Shown here: one piece after another, positions 1 through 9,201 of the stretch
How positions within the stretch are numbered: position 1 is the first letter of the stretch
How the letters are laid out: every line of letters begins with the position of its first letter
From: Desulfonatronum sp. SC1
Lineage (GTDB): Bacteria > Desulfobacterota > Desulfovibrionia > Desulfovibrionales > Desulfonatronaceae
Assembly (NCBI RefSeq): GCF_003046795.1
Contig: NZ_PZKN01000009.1
Location: forward strand, 1-64,000
Length of the DNA: 64,000 bases
Reading direction: 5' to 3'
Made by a program: the position numbers and the translations under genes
The notes under the pieces: generated by a model
What the model was told of the DNA's origin: nothing
Database searches by the model: none
The model's input: the letters and a program-made list of their open reading frames with translations, nothing else

Positions 1-167
1 TATAAAATTAAACGTTTTTTTGACAAAAAAGCAGAGATATCAGTAGGGTCTTACGCAAAGGGCCAGGTTAACATGCAGAAATTATTGCGGAAAAGGCTGG
101 ATTTGGCGCGATGCGGTTAAAGTCCTGCCTGAAGCTCGCGGCCGGGTGCGAAGGGACCGGGTCGGAC
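1..167. other. Window edge without a supported gene
   Basis: AT-rich at the very start, then GC-rich. It lies 3' of the minus-strand HlyD gene. I see no convincing reading frame, hairpin terminator or RNA gene here. Confidence 0.4.
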
Positions 168-1373
168 TCATCCGCCACCATTGCCGCGTAAACGGACCCG
201 GGCACCGTCATGAAGCCCGCGGTCCGGATGGACGACCACGGTTTCGCCTTCCTCGATTCCGGAGATGATCCGCGTCCAATAGCCTCCGCGTTGGCCCGGC
301 TCCACGATCCGCATCCGGGCCCGGTCGTCCCGGACCGTAAACACGGCCCAACCGTCGCCATGGCGAAACAAGGCGCTGGTCGGCACCCGGAGCACATCTT
401 CGGCCTCCCAGAGCAGGAACCGGGCGTTGACCCGGTACCCGTGGCCCAGTCTGATCCACTGCTCCGGTGGCGAAGTCAGGTCCACGACGACCAGCACCCG
501 CTGCTCCTCCACGCCCAGAGCCGAAACCTTGGTGAAGCCCACCGGTTCCACCCGGCGCACCCGGCCTTCCAACGGTTCGGGACTGCCCCACCGCTCCAGC
601 AGGACCCGCATCTCCGGCTCCAAGCGCACGGCATCCGAGGACAGCACGTCCACCTCCACTTCCAGCGCGGCCGGATCCCCGATCTCCAGGATCGATTCTC
701 CCGGCTGAACCACCCGGGCGCTTTGAAAGAACCGGTGCAGCACCCGACCGGAAACCGGAGCCCGCAGCTCCACCAGCCCTTCCGCGTCTTCCCGGTCGCG
801 ACCGGAATACCGCAGTGCCGTTTCCGCCGCCTCCAGGTCGAACTCTGCCGTGCGCACCCTGAACAGGGCCGAGCGTTTCATGGCCTCGGCCCGGTCGGCC
901 TCGGTCTCAGCCTGTTCCAGCTCGCTGTGGGAAATCACTTCCTGCCCGGCCAACCGTCGCAACCGCGCCAATTCGCTCGCGGTGCGATCAGCCAAGGAGG
1001 CGGCCGCGTCCAATTCCGCCTCGGCCATGGTCATCACGGCTTCGGCGGCCCGGATTCTGGCCCGGGCTTCGGCCTCGGCCCGAACGTCCAGGGTCGTCGC
1101 GGGCAGGGCCCCGAGCACGGCGACCACCTCGCCGGCTTGCGCCTCGTCCCCCACTTCCCAGGTGATCCGGCGAACCTGGGCCGCCAAAGGCGCGGAAATC
1201 ACGTACCGGTCCCTGACCCTGGTCCGCCCTTCTTCTTCCACCACGATTTCCACCCGCCCCCGGGAAACCTGTTCCGTGTCCACCAGGATGGGTGAGGGAC
1301 GAAAGCCCAGGGCCAGAAGCACGGCCCCGGCGACCACCGCCAGAAGAATCAGGATGCGCTTGCGCCAGTTCAT
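168..1373 (-). CDS. HlyD-family periplasmic adaptor of an ABC exporter
   Basis: Periplasmic adaptor (membrane fusion) subunit of about 401 residues, expected to link the inner-membrane ABC permease to an outer-membrane channel. An N-terminal membrane anchor (ILILLAVVAGAVLLALGF) is followed by a biotinyl-lipoyl-like half, a long Ala/Glu/Arg-rich coiled-coil hairpin at about 105-205, the second lipoyl half (ELRAPVSGRVL) and a beta-barrel region. I chose the ATG at 1373 because AAGGA lies about 10 bases upstream; a TTG at 1412 would overlap the upstream stop codon and is the alternative. It is the last gene of the operon after the ATPase and permease. The substrate is unknown. The family call is firm. 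Confidence 0.87.
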   Translation of the reverse strand: MNWRKRILILLAVVAGAVLLALGFRPSPILVDTEQVSRGRVEIVVEEEGRTRVRDRYVISAPLAAQVRRITWEVGDEAQAGEVVAVLGALPATTLDVRAEAEARARIRAAEAVMTMAEAELDAAASLADRTASELARLRRLAGQEVISHSELEQAETEADRAEAMKRSALFRVRTAEFDLEAAETALRYSGRDREDAEGLVELRAPVSGRVLHRFFQSARVVQPGESILEIGDPAALEVEVDVLSSDAVRLEPEMRVLLERWGSPEPLEGRVRRVEPVGFTKVSALGVEEQRVLVVVDLTSPPEQWIRLGHGYRVNARFLLWEAEDVLRVPTSALFRHGDGWAVFTVRDDRARMRIVEPGQRGGYWTRIISGIEEGETVVVHPDRGLHDGARVRLRGNGGG

Positions 1374-1408
1374 GAGGGCGATTCCTTTTTTGGGTTGATG
1401 AAAAGACG

Positions 1409-3796
1409 TCAATCCCTGGTCTTGAGTACGCCGATCAGGTCCAGGTTATTCAATCGCCTGGCCACCACCAGCCAGGACAGGGCGCTGGCCGCCAGGATGG
1501 TCGTGGCCGCGAAGGCGAAAATACGCGGCTCAAGGATCATCGGGATGCGGTACAGTTCCGAGTCGATGCCGTGGACGATGTAGGCGATCAGCCCGATGCC
1601 GATCAGAAAACCCAGGGGGATGGCCATGACGGTCATCAAGGCCAGCTCGCCCAGCAGGATGGCGCCGACCTCGCCGCGGGTGAATCCCAGGACCCGCAGG
1701 CTGGCCATTTCCCGGGAACGTTCGGTCAACGCGATCCGCGCGCTGTTGTAGACCACCCCGAAGGCGATGCTACCGGCCAGCAGCGTGCTGAAAAAAGCGA
1801 AGGTAAGTACGATGTCGGCCATGGAATCGTAGAAGTTGCGGATGGCGGTTTGCCGGTCCGTGACGCTGGCCGCCCGGGGCGCGTCCTTGAGGGCGCGGAC
1901 CGCCTCGCCGCGCAGCTCGGGATCCACCGCCAGATAGGCGCCGGATACGGCCGGGCCCTCCCGAAGCATGCGGTTCAGGGCGTCCAGGTCCATATAGGCC
2001 GCCGAACCGGTGAACTCGCGCACGATTCCGGCCACCGGGACCTCCAGGCGCTCCCGGCGGCCTTCCAGGAATTCCACCTCCACCATGTCTCCGGGTCCCA
2101 CGACCAGAACATCGGCCAGATAATCGCTGAGCACCAGCCCGTGGTCCGGCAGGGCGACCACGTTCAGCCGGTCGTCCAGGATGCGGCGCAGGTCGCTGTC
2201 CGGCTCCAGTCCCTGAATGCTGGTGCGGTGGGTTACATGGCCGCGATGCAGCCGCACCCCGGCGATGCGCATGGGCTCCACCAGCGTCACCCCCGGCAGG
2301 GCCGCCAGCTCGAACAGGACCCGCCGGGACGTGGGTTCGACAAAGGTGACCATCAGGTCGTCGCGTTGGGCCAGGCCGTACTGCACCTTGATCAGGTAGT
2401 CCACGGACCCTTCCTGAAACCGACCGACCATCAGGATGGCGCACGCCAGGCCGATGCCGGCCACGGACAGCAGGGTCTTGACCGGTCGACGTTCCATGTT
2501 CCGCAGGACCATGCGCGAGGTCTGGCCCAGCAGACGCCGCGCGCCCAGGCGTTCCACCAGGGCGGTGCGAAAAATCGGCGGCGGTTCCGGACGCATGGCC
2601 TCGGCCGGCGGCAGGCGCACGGCTCCGCGCAGGGCGAACAGCGCTCCGAACAGACCGGCGGCCAGGGTGACCAGGGCCCCCAGGGCGGCTACTCTCGGGG
2701 AAAGGTGGTAGTCCAGGTAAGGAAAGCGGAAAAAGGTGCGGTAAATCTCGGCCAACTGCTGTCCCAGCCAGCCACCGGCGGCCATGCCCAGCACCAGTCC
2801 CAGCAGAGAGATCAGCAGGACCATCTGGGCGTAGTGCGTTCCGATCCGCGCATTGGAGTAGCCAAAGGCCTTGAGAATGGCGATCTGCTCGCGCTGGGTG
2901 CTGATCAGCCGGGTGAAGACCACGTTCAGCAAAAAGGCGGCCACTCCCAGAAAGATGGTCGGAAACAAAGTGGCCATGGTGGCCAGCTGGTCCAACTCCA
3001 CGGAAAGATAGCGATGGGAAAGCTGGTCCTCGCGGCCCACGGCCCCCTGCCCGCCGTAGGGCGCCAGCAGGAGGTCCAGATGTTCCAGCACGTCGCCGGT
3101 CCGGGCGTCGCGGGTCAGGGACAGGACCACGTCGTTGAAGGCCCCGTCCATGTCGTAGGCTGCTGCCAGGGCGGCGCGGTTCATCCAGAAGATGCCGTGC
3201 CGCTCGAAGTCCGGGAACAGGTCTCCAGGCTTGAGGTGGTAGATGAATTCCGGGGACAGGGCGATGCCCACGATGGTCAGTTCCTGACGTCGGCCGTTGA
3301 TGATCGCGGCCAGGGAGTCGCCGGGCCGAAAGCCGTGGGCTTCGGCAAAGGCCTCGCCGATCACGGCTTCCCGGTCCCGGCCGGGCCGGGGCAGCCGCCC
3401 CTCGCGCAGATGCAGCCGGTTCAGCTCGGCGTTGCGCCCGTCGGGCAGGGAGAGAAACAGCCCGGTGGCCGGGTCATGGTAGTCGGGAATGTCCAGGTTG
3501 GCCCCGGCCAGAATGCGCGTCTCCACGGTCTGCACGCCGGGTATGGCCCGGATCTGCTCCTCCAGGGAGATCGGAGCGCGTTTCAGGGACGCGAAAACAT
3601 GGCTGAACCGGTAGTCCCGGTAAAAGGCGTCCCTGGTCATGGTCAGGGATTCCAGGCTGGTCAGGGACATGATCAGCGTGGCCACCCCGCCGGCAATGAC
3701 CACGGCGATGGCCAGGGCTTGGCCGCGCATCCCCCAGAGTTCACGGAGCAGCTTGCGGGTCAGGGAGCTCATTTTGGGGCTCACTTGGGGGCTCAT
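1409..3796 (-). CDS. ABC transporter permease with two FtsX domains
   Basis: Inner-membrane permease of 795 residues. Membrane segments sit near 28-48, then a large periplasmic domain, a first FtsX core near 280-400 (with the conserved REQIAILKAFGYS stretch), a further segment near 440, a second periplasmic domain, and a second FtsX core near 670-790 (REMASLRVLGFTRGEVGAIL). This duplicated layout is typical of permeases that work with a LolD/MacB-type ATPase as mechanotransmission exporters. The ATPase gene ends 8 bases upstream and the HlyD adaptor follows directly, so the three are surely one operon. Whether it exports a lipid, peptide or drug cannot be told from sequence. Confidence 0.88.
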   Translation of the reverse strand: MSPQVSPKMSSLTRKLLRELWGMRGQALAIAVVIAGGVATLIMSLTSLESLTMTRDAFYRDYRFSHVFASLKRAPISLEEQIRAIPGVQTVETRILAGANLDIPDYHDPATGLFLSLPDGRNAELNRLHLREGRLPRPGRDREAVIGEAFAEAHGFRPGDSLAAIINGRRQELTIVGIALSPEFIYHLKPGDLFPDFERHGIFWMNRAALAAAYDMDGAFNDVVLSLTRDARTGDVLEHLDLLLAPYGGQGAVGREDQLSHRYLSVELDQLATMATLFPTIFLGVAAFLLNVVFTRLISTQREQIAILKAFGYSNARIGTHYAQMVLLISLLGLVLGMAAGGWLGQQLAEIYRTFFRFPYLDYHLSPRVAALGALVTLAAGLFGALFALRGAVRLPPAEAMRPEPPPIFRTALVERLGARRLLGQTSRMVLRNMERRPVKTLLSVAGIGLACAILMVGRFQEGSVDYLIKVQYGLAQRDDLMVTFVEPTSRRVLFELAALPGVTLVEPMRIAGVRLHRGHVTHRTSIQGLEPDSDLRRILDDRLNVVALPDHGLVLSDYLADVLVVGPGDMVEVEFLEGRRERLEVPVAGIVREFTGSAAYMDLDALNRMLREGPAVSGAYLAVDPELRGEAVRALKDAPRAASVTDRQTAIRNFYDSMADIVLTFAFFSTLLAGSIAFGVVYNSARIALTERSREMASLRVLGFTRGEVGAILLGELALMTVMAIPLGFLIGIGLIAYIVHGIDSELYRIPMILEPRIFAFAATTILAASALSWLVVARRLNNLDLIGVLKTRD

Positions 3797-3803
3797 GAGC
3801 GAC

Positions 3804-4571
3804 TCACCAGGACAGCTCCCGAGGTGCTTTCTTGTCCCGGTTCACCACCACCGAGGCGATTTGCCCGTTGCTCAGGGAAATCACCCGGTCGGCCATCCGG
3901 GCGATGTCCGCGTTATGGGTGATCACCGCGGTGGTCGTGCCCAGGTCCTGGTTGGCCCGGTTCAGTGCCTCCAGCACGGCGATGCCGGTGGAAGAATCCA
4001 GGGCCCCGGTGGGTTCGTCGCAGAGCAGCACCTCGGGGCGCTTGGCAATGGCCCGGGCGATGGCCACCCGCTGCTGCTCGCCGCCGGAAAGCTGGGCCGG
4101 AAAATGATCCAGCCGCTCGGACAGCCCCACCAGGCTCAGGGCGTCCTCCGGAGTCATGGGGTCCGTGCTGATTTCCGTGACAATGGCCACGTTTTCCCGG
4201 GCCGTCAGGCTGGGGATCAAATTGTAGAACTGGAAAACGAAGCCTACGACCCGACGGCGAAACAGGGTCAGCTCCCGCTCCGTGGCCTGAACCAGATCCA
4301 GCCCCTGGCAACGGACCGTGCCACTGGAGGGCCGGTCCAATCCGCCCAGGATGTTCAGCAGCGTGGACTTGCCGCTCCCCGAAGGCCCCAGCAGAACCAC
4401 GAATTCACCGCGGTACAAGTCCAGATCCACCCCACGCAAGGCAAAGACCTCCACCTCGCCCATGCGGTAAATCTTGGTCAGTGCTTCGGCGTGGAACACG
4501 ACCCCGGCAGCTTCGGCAGCTTCCGAGGCTCTCGACTTTTCCGGCGTGTCAGTATGTTTCAAGGAGGACAT
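3804..4571 (-). CDS. ABC transporter ATP-binding protein (LolD/MacB type)
   Basis: Nucleotide-binding subunit for the FtsX permease that follows. Walker [10 protein letters not shown], signature [14 protein letters not shown], Walker [13 protein letters not shown] and the H-loop histidine (VITHN) are all present and intact. The ATG at 4571 (MSSLKHTD) is preferred because GAGAG sits just upstream; an ATG at 4583 would add MRAI but has no ribosome-binding site. First gene of the ATPase-permease-HlyD operon, divergent from the AraC gene. That regulator could control it, but no operator was recognised. Confidence 0.88.
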   Translation of the reverse strand: MSSLKHTDTPEKSRASEAAEAAGVVFHAEALTKIYRMGEVEVFALRGVDLDLYRGEFVVLLGPSGSGKSTLLNILGGLDRPSSGTVRCQGLDLVQATERELTLFRRRVVGFVFQFYNLIPSLTARENVAIVTEISTDPMTPEDALSLVGLSERLDHFPAQLSGGEQQRVAIARAIAKRPEVLLCDEPTGALDSSTGIAVLEALNRANQDLGTTTAVITHNADIARMADRVISLSNGQIASVVVNRDKKAPRELSW

Positions 4572-4583
4572 GATCGCTCTCAT

Positions 4584-4987
4584 GGTTCGTGGATGCCAAG
4601 GGAGGGCAAACCGGCGATTTTTTCACAACGCCGGACAAACTTGTTCTTGAGCCCAACATGTCGAAATCGAAATCGGAAAATATTGCGTCCCGTCTTCGTT
4701 TTTCGGCCATCTTGTTTGAAATAACGTTCAACTTCAATCCCGACTTCGATTACGATTACGGTATAGCCCACGCATCAACCAAGACAAATCAGACGTAAGC
4801 ACATATCTCCCCTGGGCCAGTGGCTGGGCTGGTTTATCTTTGGCCTTGGATGGTGTAGCAGCGGGCTTTTTCCTGAATCCCGCCCAGAAACTGCGCTAAG
4901 TCATTTAGCCTCACGGACAAGGCATGAAAAGCCATCCGTGTTTCAGCTTCGAAGCGCTTGCGGGCGAATCTTTGAGGCCTCTTCCCC
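4584..4987. other. Divergent intergenic region
   Basis: About 400 bases between the minus-strand ABC operon and the plus-strand AraC gene. The left half is AT-rich with short 6-base repeats (for example GATTAC twice near 4750) and should hold promoters for both directions, but I cannot name confident -35/-10 pairs. A minus-strand frame at 4834-5025 overlaps the AraC start and is not supported as a gene. Confidence 0.4.
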
Positions 4988-5941
4988 ATGACGACCAAAC
5001 CCGCCATATCCACGACCCCGGTCACCCTCCTGGACTACCGCAAGCGCATTTGCGAAGCCATGAACTACATCAACCAACATTTGGACAGGGATCTTCCCCT
5101 GGAAGAGATCGCCCGTTCAGCAGCGTTCTCCTCTTTTCATTTCCACCGCATCTTCACCATCCTCACAGGCGAAAGCGTGGCCGCCTTCACTCGACGACTA
5201 CGCCTGGAGCGGGCCGCGAACAAACTTGAACAAGCGCCTCACCGCGGCATCACGGACATTGCCCTGGAATGCGGTTTTTCCAGTTCCCAGAACTTTGCCA
5301 AAGCCTTTCGCCAGCGCTTTGGCCTCAGTCCCTCCTCCTACAGAAAAAGCAAGCAGGGAAACACTTTCGGCAAGCAGGGAAACGCCTCTTCGCCCGACTC
5401 CCCTTATGCTGCGGGCATGTTGTTCACCGGAAGCCTTTTATTTCATAACCCCGCAAACGAGAAGGAGTTGATCATGGAAGGAAGCATTCAGGAAATGCCC
5501 GCGTACCGCGTGGCCTACGTCCGCAAGCTGGGCGCGTACGGACACGAAACCTGCGAAAAAGCATTCGGGGAACTGATGGCCTGGGCAGGGCCTCGCGGCT
5601 ATTTGGAATCCGGAACCGTGCTCGGAGTTTACTGGGACAACCCGGAAGTCACGCCGCCGGACAAATGCCGCACGGACGCCTGCATCAGCCTGCCCGAAGG
5701 AACGGTACCCGACGGCGGCCCCGGTCTCCAAACCCTGCGCGGCGGCCCCTATGCGGTGTGCCGTTTTGAAATCGCGGACACCGACTTTCAAATGGCCTGG
5801 CAGGAAGCCTTCAACTGGTTCATGGAAAAAGGATACGCCTGCGACGACGGCCCTTGCTACGAACGATACCACAACAATCCGGGAGATCACCCCGAAGGCA
5901 AATGGATCGTGGACATCTGCATTCCACTGAAACCCGCCTGA
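4988..5941 (+). CDS. AraC-family regulator with GyrI-like effector domain
   Basis: Transcription factor of 317 residues. The double helix-turn-helix DNA-binding domain is N-terminal (about 20-115: LPLEEIARSAAFSSFHFHRIF, then ITDIALECGFSSSQNFAKAFRQRFGLSPSSYR). A short linker with a repeated KQGN motif leads to a GyrI-like/SOUL-type C-terminal domain (about 155-315), which in Rob- and BmrR-like proteins binds hydrophobic small molecules. The gene is divergent from the ABC exporter, an arrangement seen when such regulators control multidrug export; that link is inference. The ribosome-binding site is weak. Confidence 0.88.
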   Translation: MTTKPAISTTPVTLLDYRKRICEAMNYINQHLDRDLPLEEIARSAAFSSFHFHRIFTILTGESVAAFTRRLRLERAANKLEQAPHRGITDIALECGFSSSQNFAKAFRQRFGLSPSSYRKSKQGNTFGKQGNASSPDSPYAAGMLFTGSLLFHNPANEKELIMEGSIQEMPAYRVAYVRKLGAYGHETCEKAFGELMAWAGPRGYLESGTVLGVYWDNPEVTPPDKCRTDACISLPEGTVPDGGPGLQTLRGGPYAVCRFEIADTDFQMAWQEAFNWFMEKGYACDDGPCYERYHNNPGDHPEGKWIVDICIPLKPA

Positions 5942-5985
5942 TTTCTCGAGTACCGGGCACAGAATCCCTACATTCCAACATAATC

Positions 5986-6020
5986 AAAGCCGGGGATGTC
6001 GCGTGGCGGCCCCCGGCTTT
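5986..6020 (+). terminator. Probable terminator after the AraC gene
   Basis: A 10-bp perfect stem (AAAGCCGGGG at 5986-5995 with CCCCGGCTTT at 6011-6020) lies 45 bases after the stop codon and is followed by CATTTTG. The T-run is short, so efficiency is uncertain. Confidence 0.5.
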
Positions 6021-6086
6021 CATTTTGCCGCAAACCCCGCGCCGGATGCCCGGCGGCCATGCCGCATACCGTTTTTTCCGCGGTTC

Positions 6087-6114
6087 TTGACATGCGTCCG
6101 AAAAGCGCTAGTTT
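6087..6114 (+). promoter_or_regulatory. Putative sigma-70 promoter for metXW
   Basis: A perfect TTGACA (6087-6092) is followed after 16 bases by TAGTTT (6109-6114). If used, transcription would begin near 6121 and leave a leader of about 360 bases before metX. Confidence 0.4.
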
Positions 6115-6148
6115 TCCCCCATCCCATGTTTTTCGGGGAATTGCCGCC

Positions 6149-6256
6149 ATGCGAATCACACGTTTTCTCCACGCCTTCCACCTACCGCGACGGAACGCCC
6201 CCACGCCGCGAAGTATCCTCATGGATGCATCATTATGGTGCATGGCCAGGGCCTGA
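6149..6256 (+). CDS. Possible 35-residue leader peptide in the metX leader
   Basis: An ATG with a GGGGAA ribosome-binding site 8 bases upstream opens a 35-codon frame rich in Arg that ends MDASLWCMARA. Its TGA stop (6254-6256) falls inside the left arm of the first leader hairpin, the geometry used by translation-coupled attenuators. The frame also runs in from an upstream open stretch, so it may be chance. No function is assigned. Confidence 0.25.
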   Translation: MRITRFLHAFHLPRRNAPTPRSILMDASLWCMARA

Positions 6257-6336
6257 GAGCACCCGTAGCGTTCAGGCCCCTCCTCCCGGTATGTGATCCT
6301 CCTTCGCTCGGACATTTTTCACGATCCGAGCGCTTT
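6249..6336 (+). promoter_or_regulatory. Two tandem hairpins in the metX leader
   Basis: Hairpin 1 pairs GGGCCTGA (6249-6256) with TCAGGCCC (6272-6279). Hairpin 2 pairs CGCTCGGA (6305-6312) with TCCGAGCG (6325-6332) and is followed by CTTTTG, like a weak intrinsic terminator, about 145 bases ahead of metX. The sequence does not match the SAM-I or SAH riboswitch cores I know. Control of methionine synthesis through this leader is plausible but unproven. Confidence 0.4.
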
Positions 6337-6479
6337 TGTACGCAAAATTGACGACACGGGCCGCGAGCCGAGGTTTCGAAGCGCTCATATCGCTCAACCA
6401 TGGAGTCGAGTCTTGCCGGTGCGCCCCAAACCGGGAATCCGGCCGTGACCCCGGCCACGCGCCAAATTTTGGAGTCATC

Positions 6480-7673
6480 ATGACGCAGATTGTCAAACGT
6501 CCGGAAACCCTTCCGGAAATTCGACCACCCGAGGTCCGGCGGCTGGAACCGGTTCGGACCCAAACGGTCACCTTCGAAGGCCCCGGAGAAACCCTGCACC
6601 TGGAGTCCGGCCAGACTTTGCACCCCGTTACCGTGGCGTATGAAACCTATGGCCAACTGAACGACGCACGGGACAACGCCGTGCTGGTCTGCCACGCCTT
6701 GTCCGGGGACGCCCACGCGGCTGGGTATTACGGTCTGGAAAAGGATGAGAAGCCGGGCTGGTGGGACGTCCTGATCGGGCCGGGCAAGCCGCTGGACACG
6801 GACAAGTACTTCGTGATCTCCAGCAATTTCCTGGGCGGGTGCAAAGGCACCACCGGGCCGTCCAGCATCAATCCGGCCACGGGCAAGCCGTACGGGCTGG
6901 ACTTCCCCTTTTATACGGTCAAGGACATGGTCCAGGTTCAACGTCGACTGCTCAAGTACCTGGGCGTGCCCCGGCTGCTGGCCGTGATCGGCGGATCCCT
7001 GGGCGGGATGCAGGTCTTGCAGTGGGCCATCAGCTTCCCGGAAATGGTTCGCGGAGCCATTCCCATCGCTACCACGGCCCGCCTCTCGCCCCAGGCCATC
7101 GCCTTCAACGAGGTGGCCCGACAAGCGATCATGAGCGACCCGGACTGGAACGGAGGTGACTACTCCCTGGACGCCCAGCCGGAACGAGGGCTGGGACTGG
7201 CCCGGATGATCGGACACATCACCTATCTTTCGGAGCAGGCCATGCTCCGCAAATTCTCCCGCCGCTACATCAACGGCCAGGGGCGTACCTTCTGCCTGAC
7301 CAAGGACTTTCAGGTGGAAAGCTACCTGCACCATCAGGGGTCGAGCTTCGTGCGCCGCTTCGACGCCAATACCTATCTCTACATCACCCGGGCCATGGAC
7401 TACTTCGACCTGGAGGCTGCCTACGGTCGTCTGTCCACGGCTTTTTCCGGCTGCCGCTGCCCGTTTTTGGTCGCCTCCTTCACCAGCGACTGGCTCTTTC
7501 CCCCGGAGCAGTCCCGGGAGCTGGTCCAGGCCCTGCGCCGGGTCGGCCTGGACGTGTCCTACTGCAATATCGAAAGCGACCAGGGCCATGACGCCTTCCT
7601 GCTGCCCGGCCATCGCATGGGCGACGTGGTGGCCGGTTTTCTGGAGCGCCTGACCAGGATGGCCGCGTCATGA
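6480..7673 (+). CDS. metX: Homoserine O-acetyltransferase
   Basis: Cytoplasmic enzyme of 397 residues that acylates L-homoserine in the committed step of methionine synthesis. It has the alpha/beta-hydrolase fold with nucleophile Ser173 in GGSLGG, the aspartate in FTSDWLFPP and the histidine in QGHDAFLLP completing the triad, plus the family signature SSNFLGGCKGTTGPSS. The start is fixed by GGAG at 6471-6474, five bases before the ATG at 6480; the open frame continues upstream without a better start. The last ATGA is shared with metW, so the two are translationally coupled. Acetyl versus succinyl donor cannot be settled by eye. Confidence 0.95.
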   Translation: MTQIVKRPETLPEIRPPEVRRLEPVRTQTVTFEGPGETLHLESGQTLHPVTVAYETYGQLNDARDNAVLVCHALSGDAHAAGYYGLEKDEKPGWWDVLIGPGKPLDTDKYFVISSNFLGGCKGTTGPSSINPATGKPYGLDFPFYTVKDMVQVQRRLLKYLGVPRLLAVIGGSLGGMQVLQWAISFPEMVRGAIPIATTARLSPQAIAFNEVARQAIMSDPDWNGGDYSLDAQPERGLGLARMIGHITYLSEQAMLRKFSRRYINGQGRTFCLTKDFQVESYLHHQGSSFVRRFDANTYLYITRAMDYFDLEAAYGRLSTAFSGCRCPFLVASFTSDWLFPPEQSRELVQALRRVGLDVSYCNIESDQGHDAFLLPGHRMGDVVAGFLERLTRMAAS

Positions 7674-8323
7674 ACGCCCATCGCGTCACCCCCCAACAGG
7701 TGGATTGGAGCCGCAGCCGTCCCCGGGACCGGGCCCTGGACCGGTCCATCATCAGCCTGACGCCCCAGGGGGCCAGGGTTCTGGATCTGGGCTGCGGCAA
7801 CGGGGATCTGCTGCTGCGTCTGAAAGCGGATCGGGAAGTGGAAGAACGCGGAGTGGAGCTGGAGCCGGGGGCCGTGGCCGAGTGTCTGAGCCGCGGCCTG
7901 TCCGTGATCCAGGCCGATCTGGAGGAAAGCTTGACTGACTTGCGGGAAGGGGCCTTCGACGTGGTGGTGCTCAACCAGGTGCTTCTTGCCACGGCCCGGC
8001 CGCTGCACCTGTTGACCGAAGCCCTGCGGGTGGGGCGGCGGGTCCTGGTCAGCTTCCCGAACTTCACCTACTGGCGGATACGCTCCCAGATCGTGTTCAA
8101 AGGCCGCCTGCCCGTGAACCCGACCCTGCCCTACCAATGGTACGACACCCCGAACATCCGCCTGGCCACGGTCAAGGACTTCCGGGCCCTATGCCAGGAT
8201 AAGCGCTGGAAGGTGCACAAGGAACTGTTCGTCAACCTGGACCGCCAAGACCACCCCCGAACGGTCCGCTTCTGGCCGAACATGCGCGCCGCGCTGGCGC
8301 TCTTCGCGCTGGAGCGCGGCTGA
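7670..8323 (+). CDS. metW: Methionine biosynthesis protein MetW
   Basis: Class I SAM-dependent methyltransferase-like protein of 217 residues. Motif I is VLDLGCGNGDLLLRL, followed by the acidic VELEPG strand and QADLEE loop. The C-terminal half (VSFPNFTYWRIR, LPVNPTLPYQWYDTPNIR) is diagnostic of MetW. It overlaps metX by four bases, the arrangement known from many proteobacteria, where MetW supports MetX activity. It converges on the following minus-strand ABC gene with only four bases between stop codons and no visible terminator. Confidence 0.94.
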   Translation: MNAHRVTPQQVDWSRSRPRDRALDRSIISLTPQGARVLDLGCGNGDLLLRLKADREVEERGVELEPGAVAECLSRGLSVIQADLEESLTDLREGAFDVVVLNQVLLATARPLHLLTEALRVGRRVLVSFPNFTYWRIRSQIVFKGRLPVNPTLPYQWYDTPNIRLATVKDFRALCQDKRWKVHKELFVNLDRQDHPRTVRFWPNMRAALALFALERG

Positions 8324-8327
8324 TCAT

Positions 8328-9029
8328 CTAAGGACGTCCCGACTCGCCCAGCAACCGCCCGTCCGCGAGGCGCAAAATGCGCCCCGCATGCCGGGCGTTT
8401 TCCTCGCTGTGGGTGACCATGACGATGGTCCGGCCCTTGGCGTTGAGGCGGACGAGCAGGTCCATGACTTCGCCCCCGGTCTTGCTGTCCAGATTGCCGG
8501 TGGGTTCGTCGGCCAGGAGGATCGGCGGGTCGTTGACCACGGCCCGGGCAATGGCCACCCGCTCCTGTTCGCCGCCGGAAATCTCGCTGGGCAGCCGTCG
8601 GGCTTTCTTGTCCAACCCCATTTCGGCCAGGGCCGACAGGGCCCGCTCCTCCTTGCGCTTGCGGGGCTCGGAGATCACGGCCAGGGGGATCATCACGTTT
8701 TCCAGGACATTCAGATAGGGCAGCAGGTGGAAGCTCTGGAACACGAAGCCCAGGTACTCCCTGCGGAAGTCCGCCCGCTGATCCTGGTTCAGATCGTAGA
8801 TGTTCAGGTCGTCCACGGTGAGGGTTCCGGACGTGGGGGTGTTCAGCGCGCCCAGGATGGACAGCAACGTGGACTTGCCCGAGCCGGACTGGCCCATGAC
8901 CGCCACGAATTCGCCGGTGGCGATGCGCAGACCGACCTTGTCCAGGGCGGTCACGGCGGCCTCGCCCTGGCCGTATTGTTTGCTTAAATTAGTGGCGATA
9001 ATGTCGCTCACGAAGTTTTCCTCATGCAT
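8328..9029 (-). CDS. ABC transporter ATP-binding protein (LolD/MacB type)
   Basis: Nucleotide-binding protein of 233 residues with Walker A GQSGSGKST, Q-loop region VFQSFHLLPYLN, signature ISGGEQERVAIARA, Walker B ILLADEPTGNLD and switch histidine VTHSEE. It belongs with the FtsX permease at 9201-10379 and the DUF2318 protein, all on the minus strand in the order DUF2318, permease, ATPase. A dispersed palindromic repeat separates it from the permease. In Campylobacter a comparable trio sits with P19 and FTR1 in iron import; that role is only suggested here. Confidence 0.88.
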   Translation of the reverse strand: MHEENFVSDIIATNLSKQYGQGEAAVTALDKVGLRIATGEFVAVMGQSGSGKSTLLSILGALNTPTSGTLTVDDLNIYDLNQDQRADFRREYLGFVFQSFHLLPYLNVLENVMIPLAVISEPRKRKEERALSALAEMGLDKKARRLPSEISGGEQERVAIARAVVNDPPILLADEPTGNLDSKTGGEVMDLLVRLNAKGRTIVMVTHSEENARHAGRILRLADGRLLGESGRP

Positions 9030-9077
9030 TTTATGTAAAATCGCTTGAAATCGTTCATTTTCAACAGAGCATATTCA

Positions 9078-9201
9078 CAAGCAGTTCAAAAACCACGATG
9101 GCAAGGCGCAAAAAGCAATCAGGACCGAAGCGTATTGCTTCATACGTGAGGGGTTGATCGCTTTGGGCAACGCAGCCAGCGGGAATTTTTCAGCAGCTTG
9201 C
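9078..9201. repeat. Dispersed palindromic element, copy A
   Basis: About 124 bp with imperfect terminal inverted repeats (CAAGCAGTTCAAAAACC at the left, TTTTTCAGCAGCTTG at the right) and inner blocks such as GAAGCGTATTG and CATACGTGAG. The reverse complements of the elements at 20372 and 52278 align with it along their length. It abuts the stop codon of the permease gene. No transposase is encoded, so it is MITE- or REP-like. Confidence 0.65.

Noticed and set aside
1571-3922. 783-codon open frame opposite the double-FtsX permease
   Set aside because: Gln/Gly/His-rich composition typical of an antisense shadow in GC-rich DNA; the permease frame is clearly real.
4834-5025. Minus-strand frame of 63 codons overlapping the AraC start
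   Set aside because: It overlaps a convincing gene, has no clear ribosome-binding site and no recognisable domain.
6121-6480. SAM-I or SAH riboswitch in the metX leader
   Set aside because: None of the conserved cores I know for these classes is present; only unclassified hairpins are seen.
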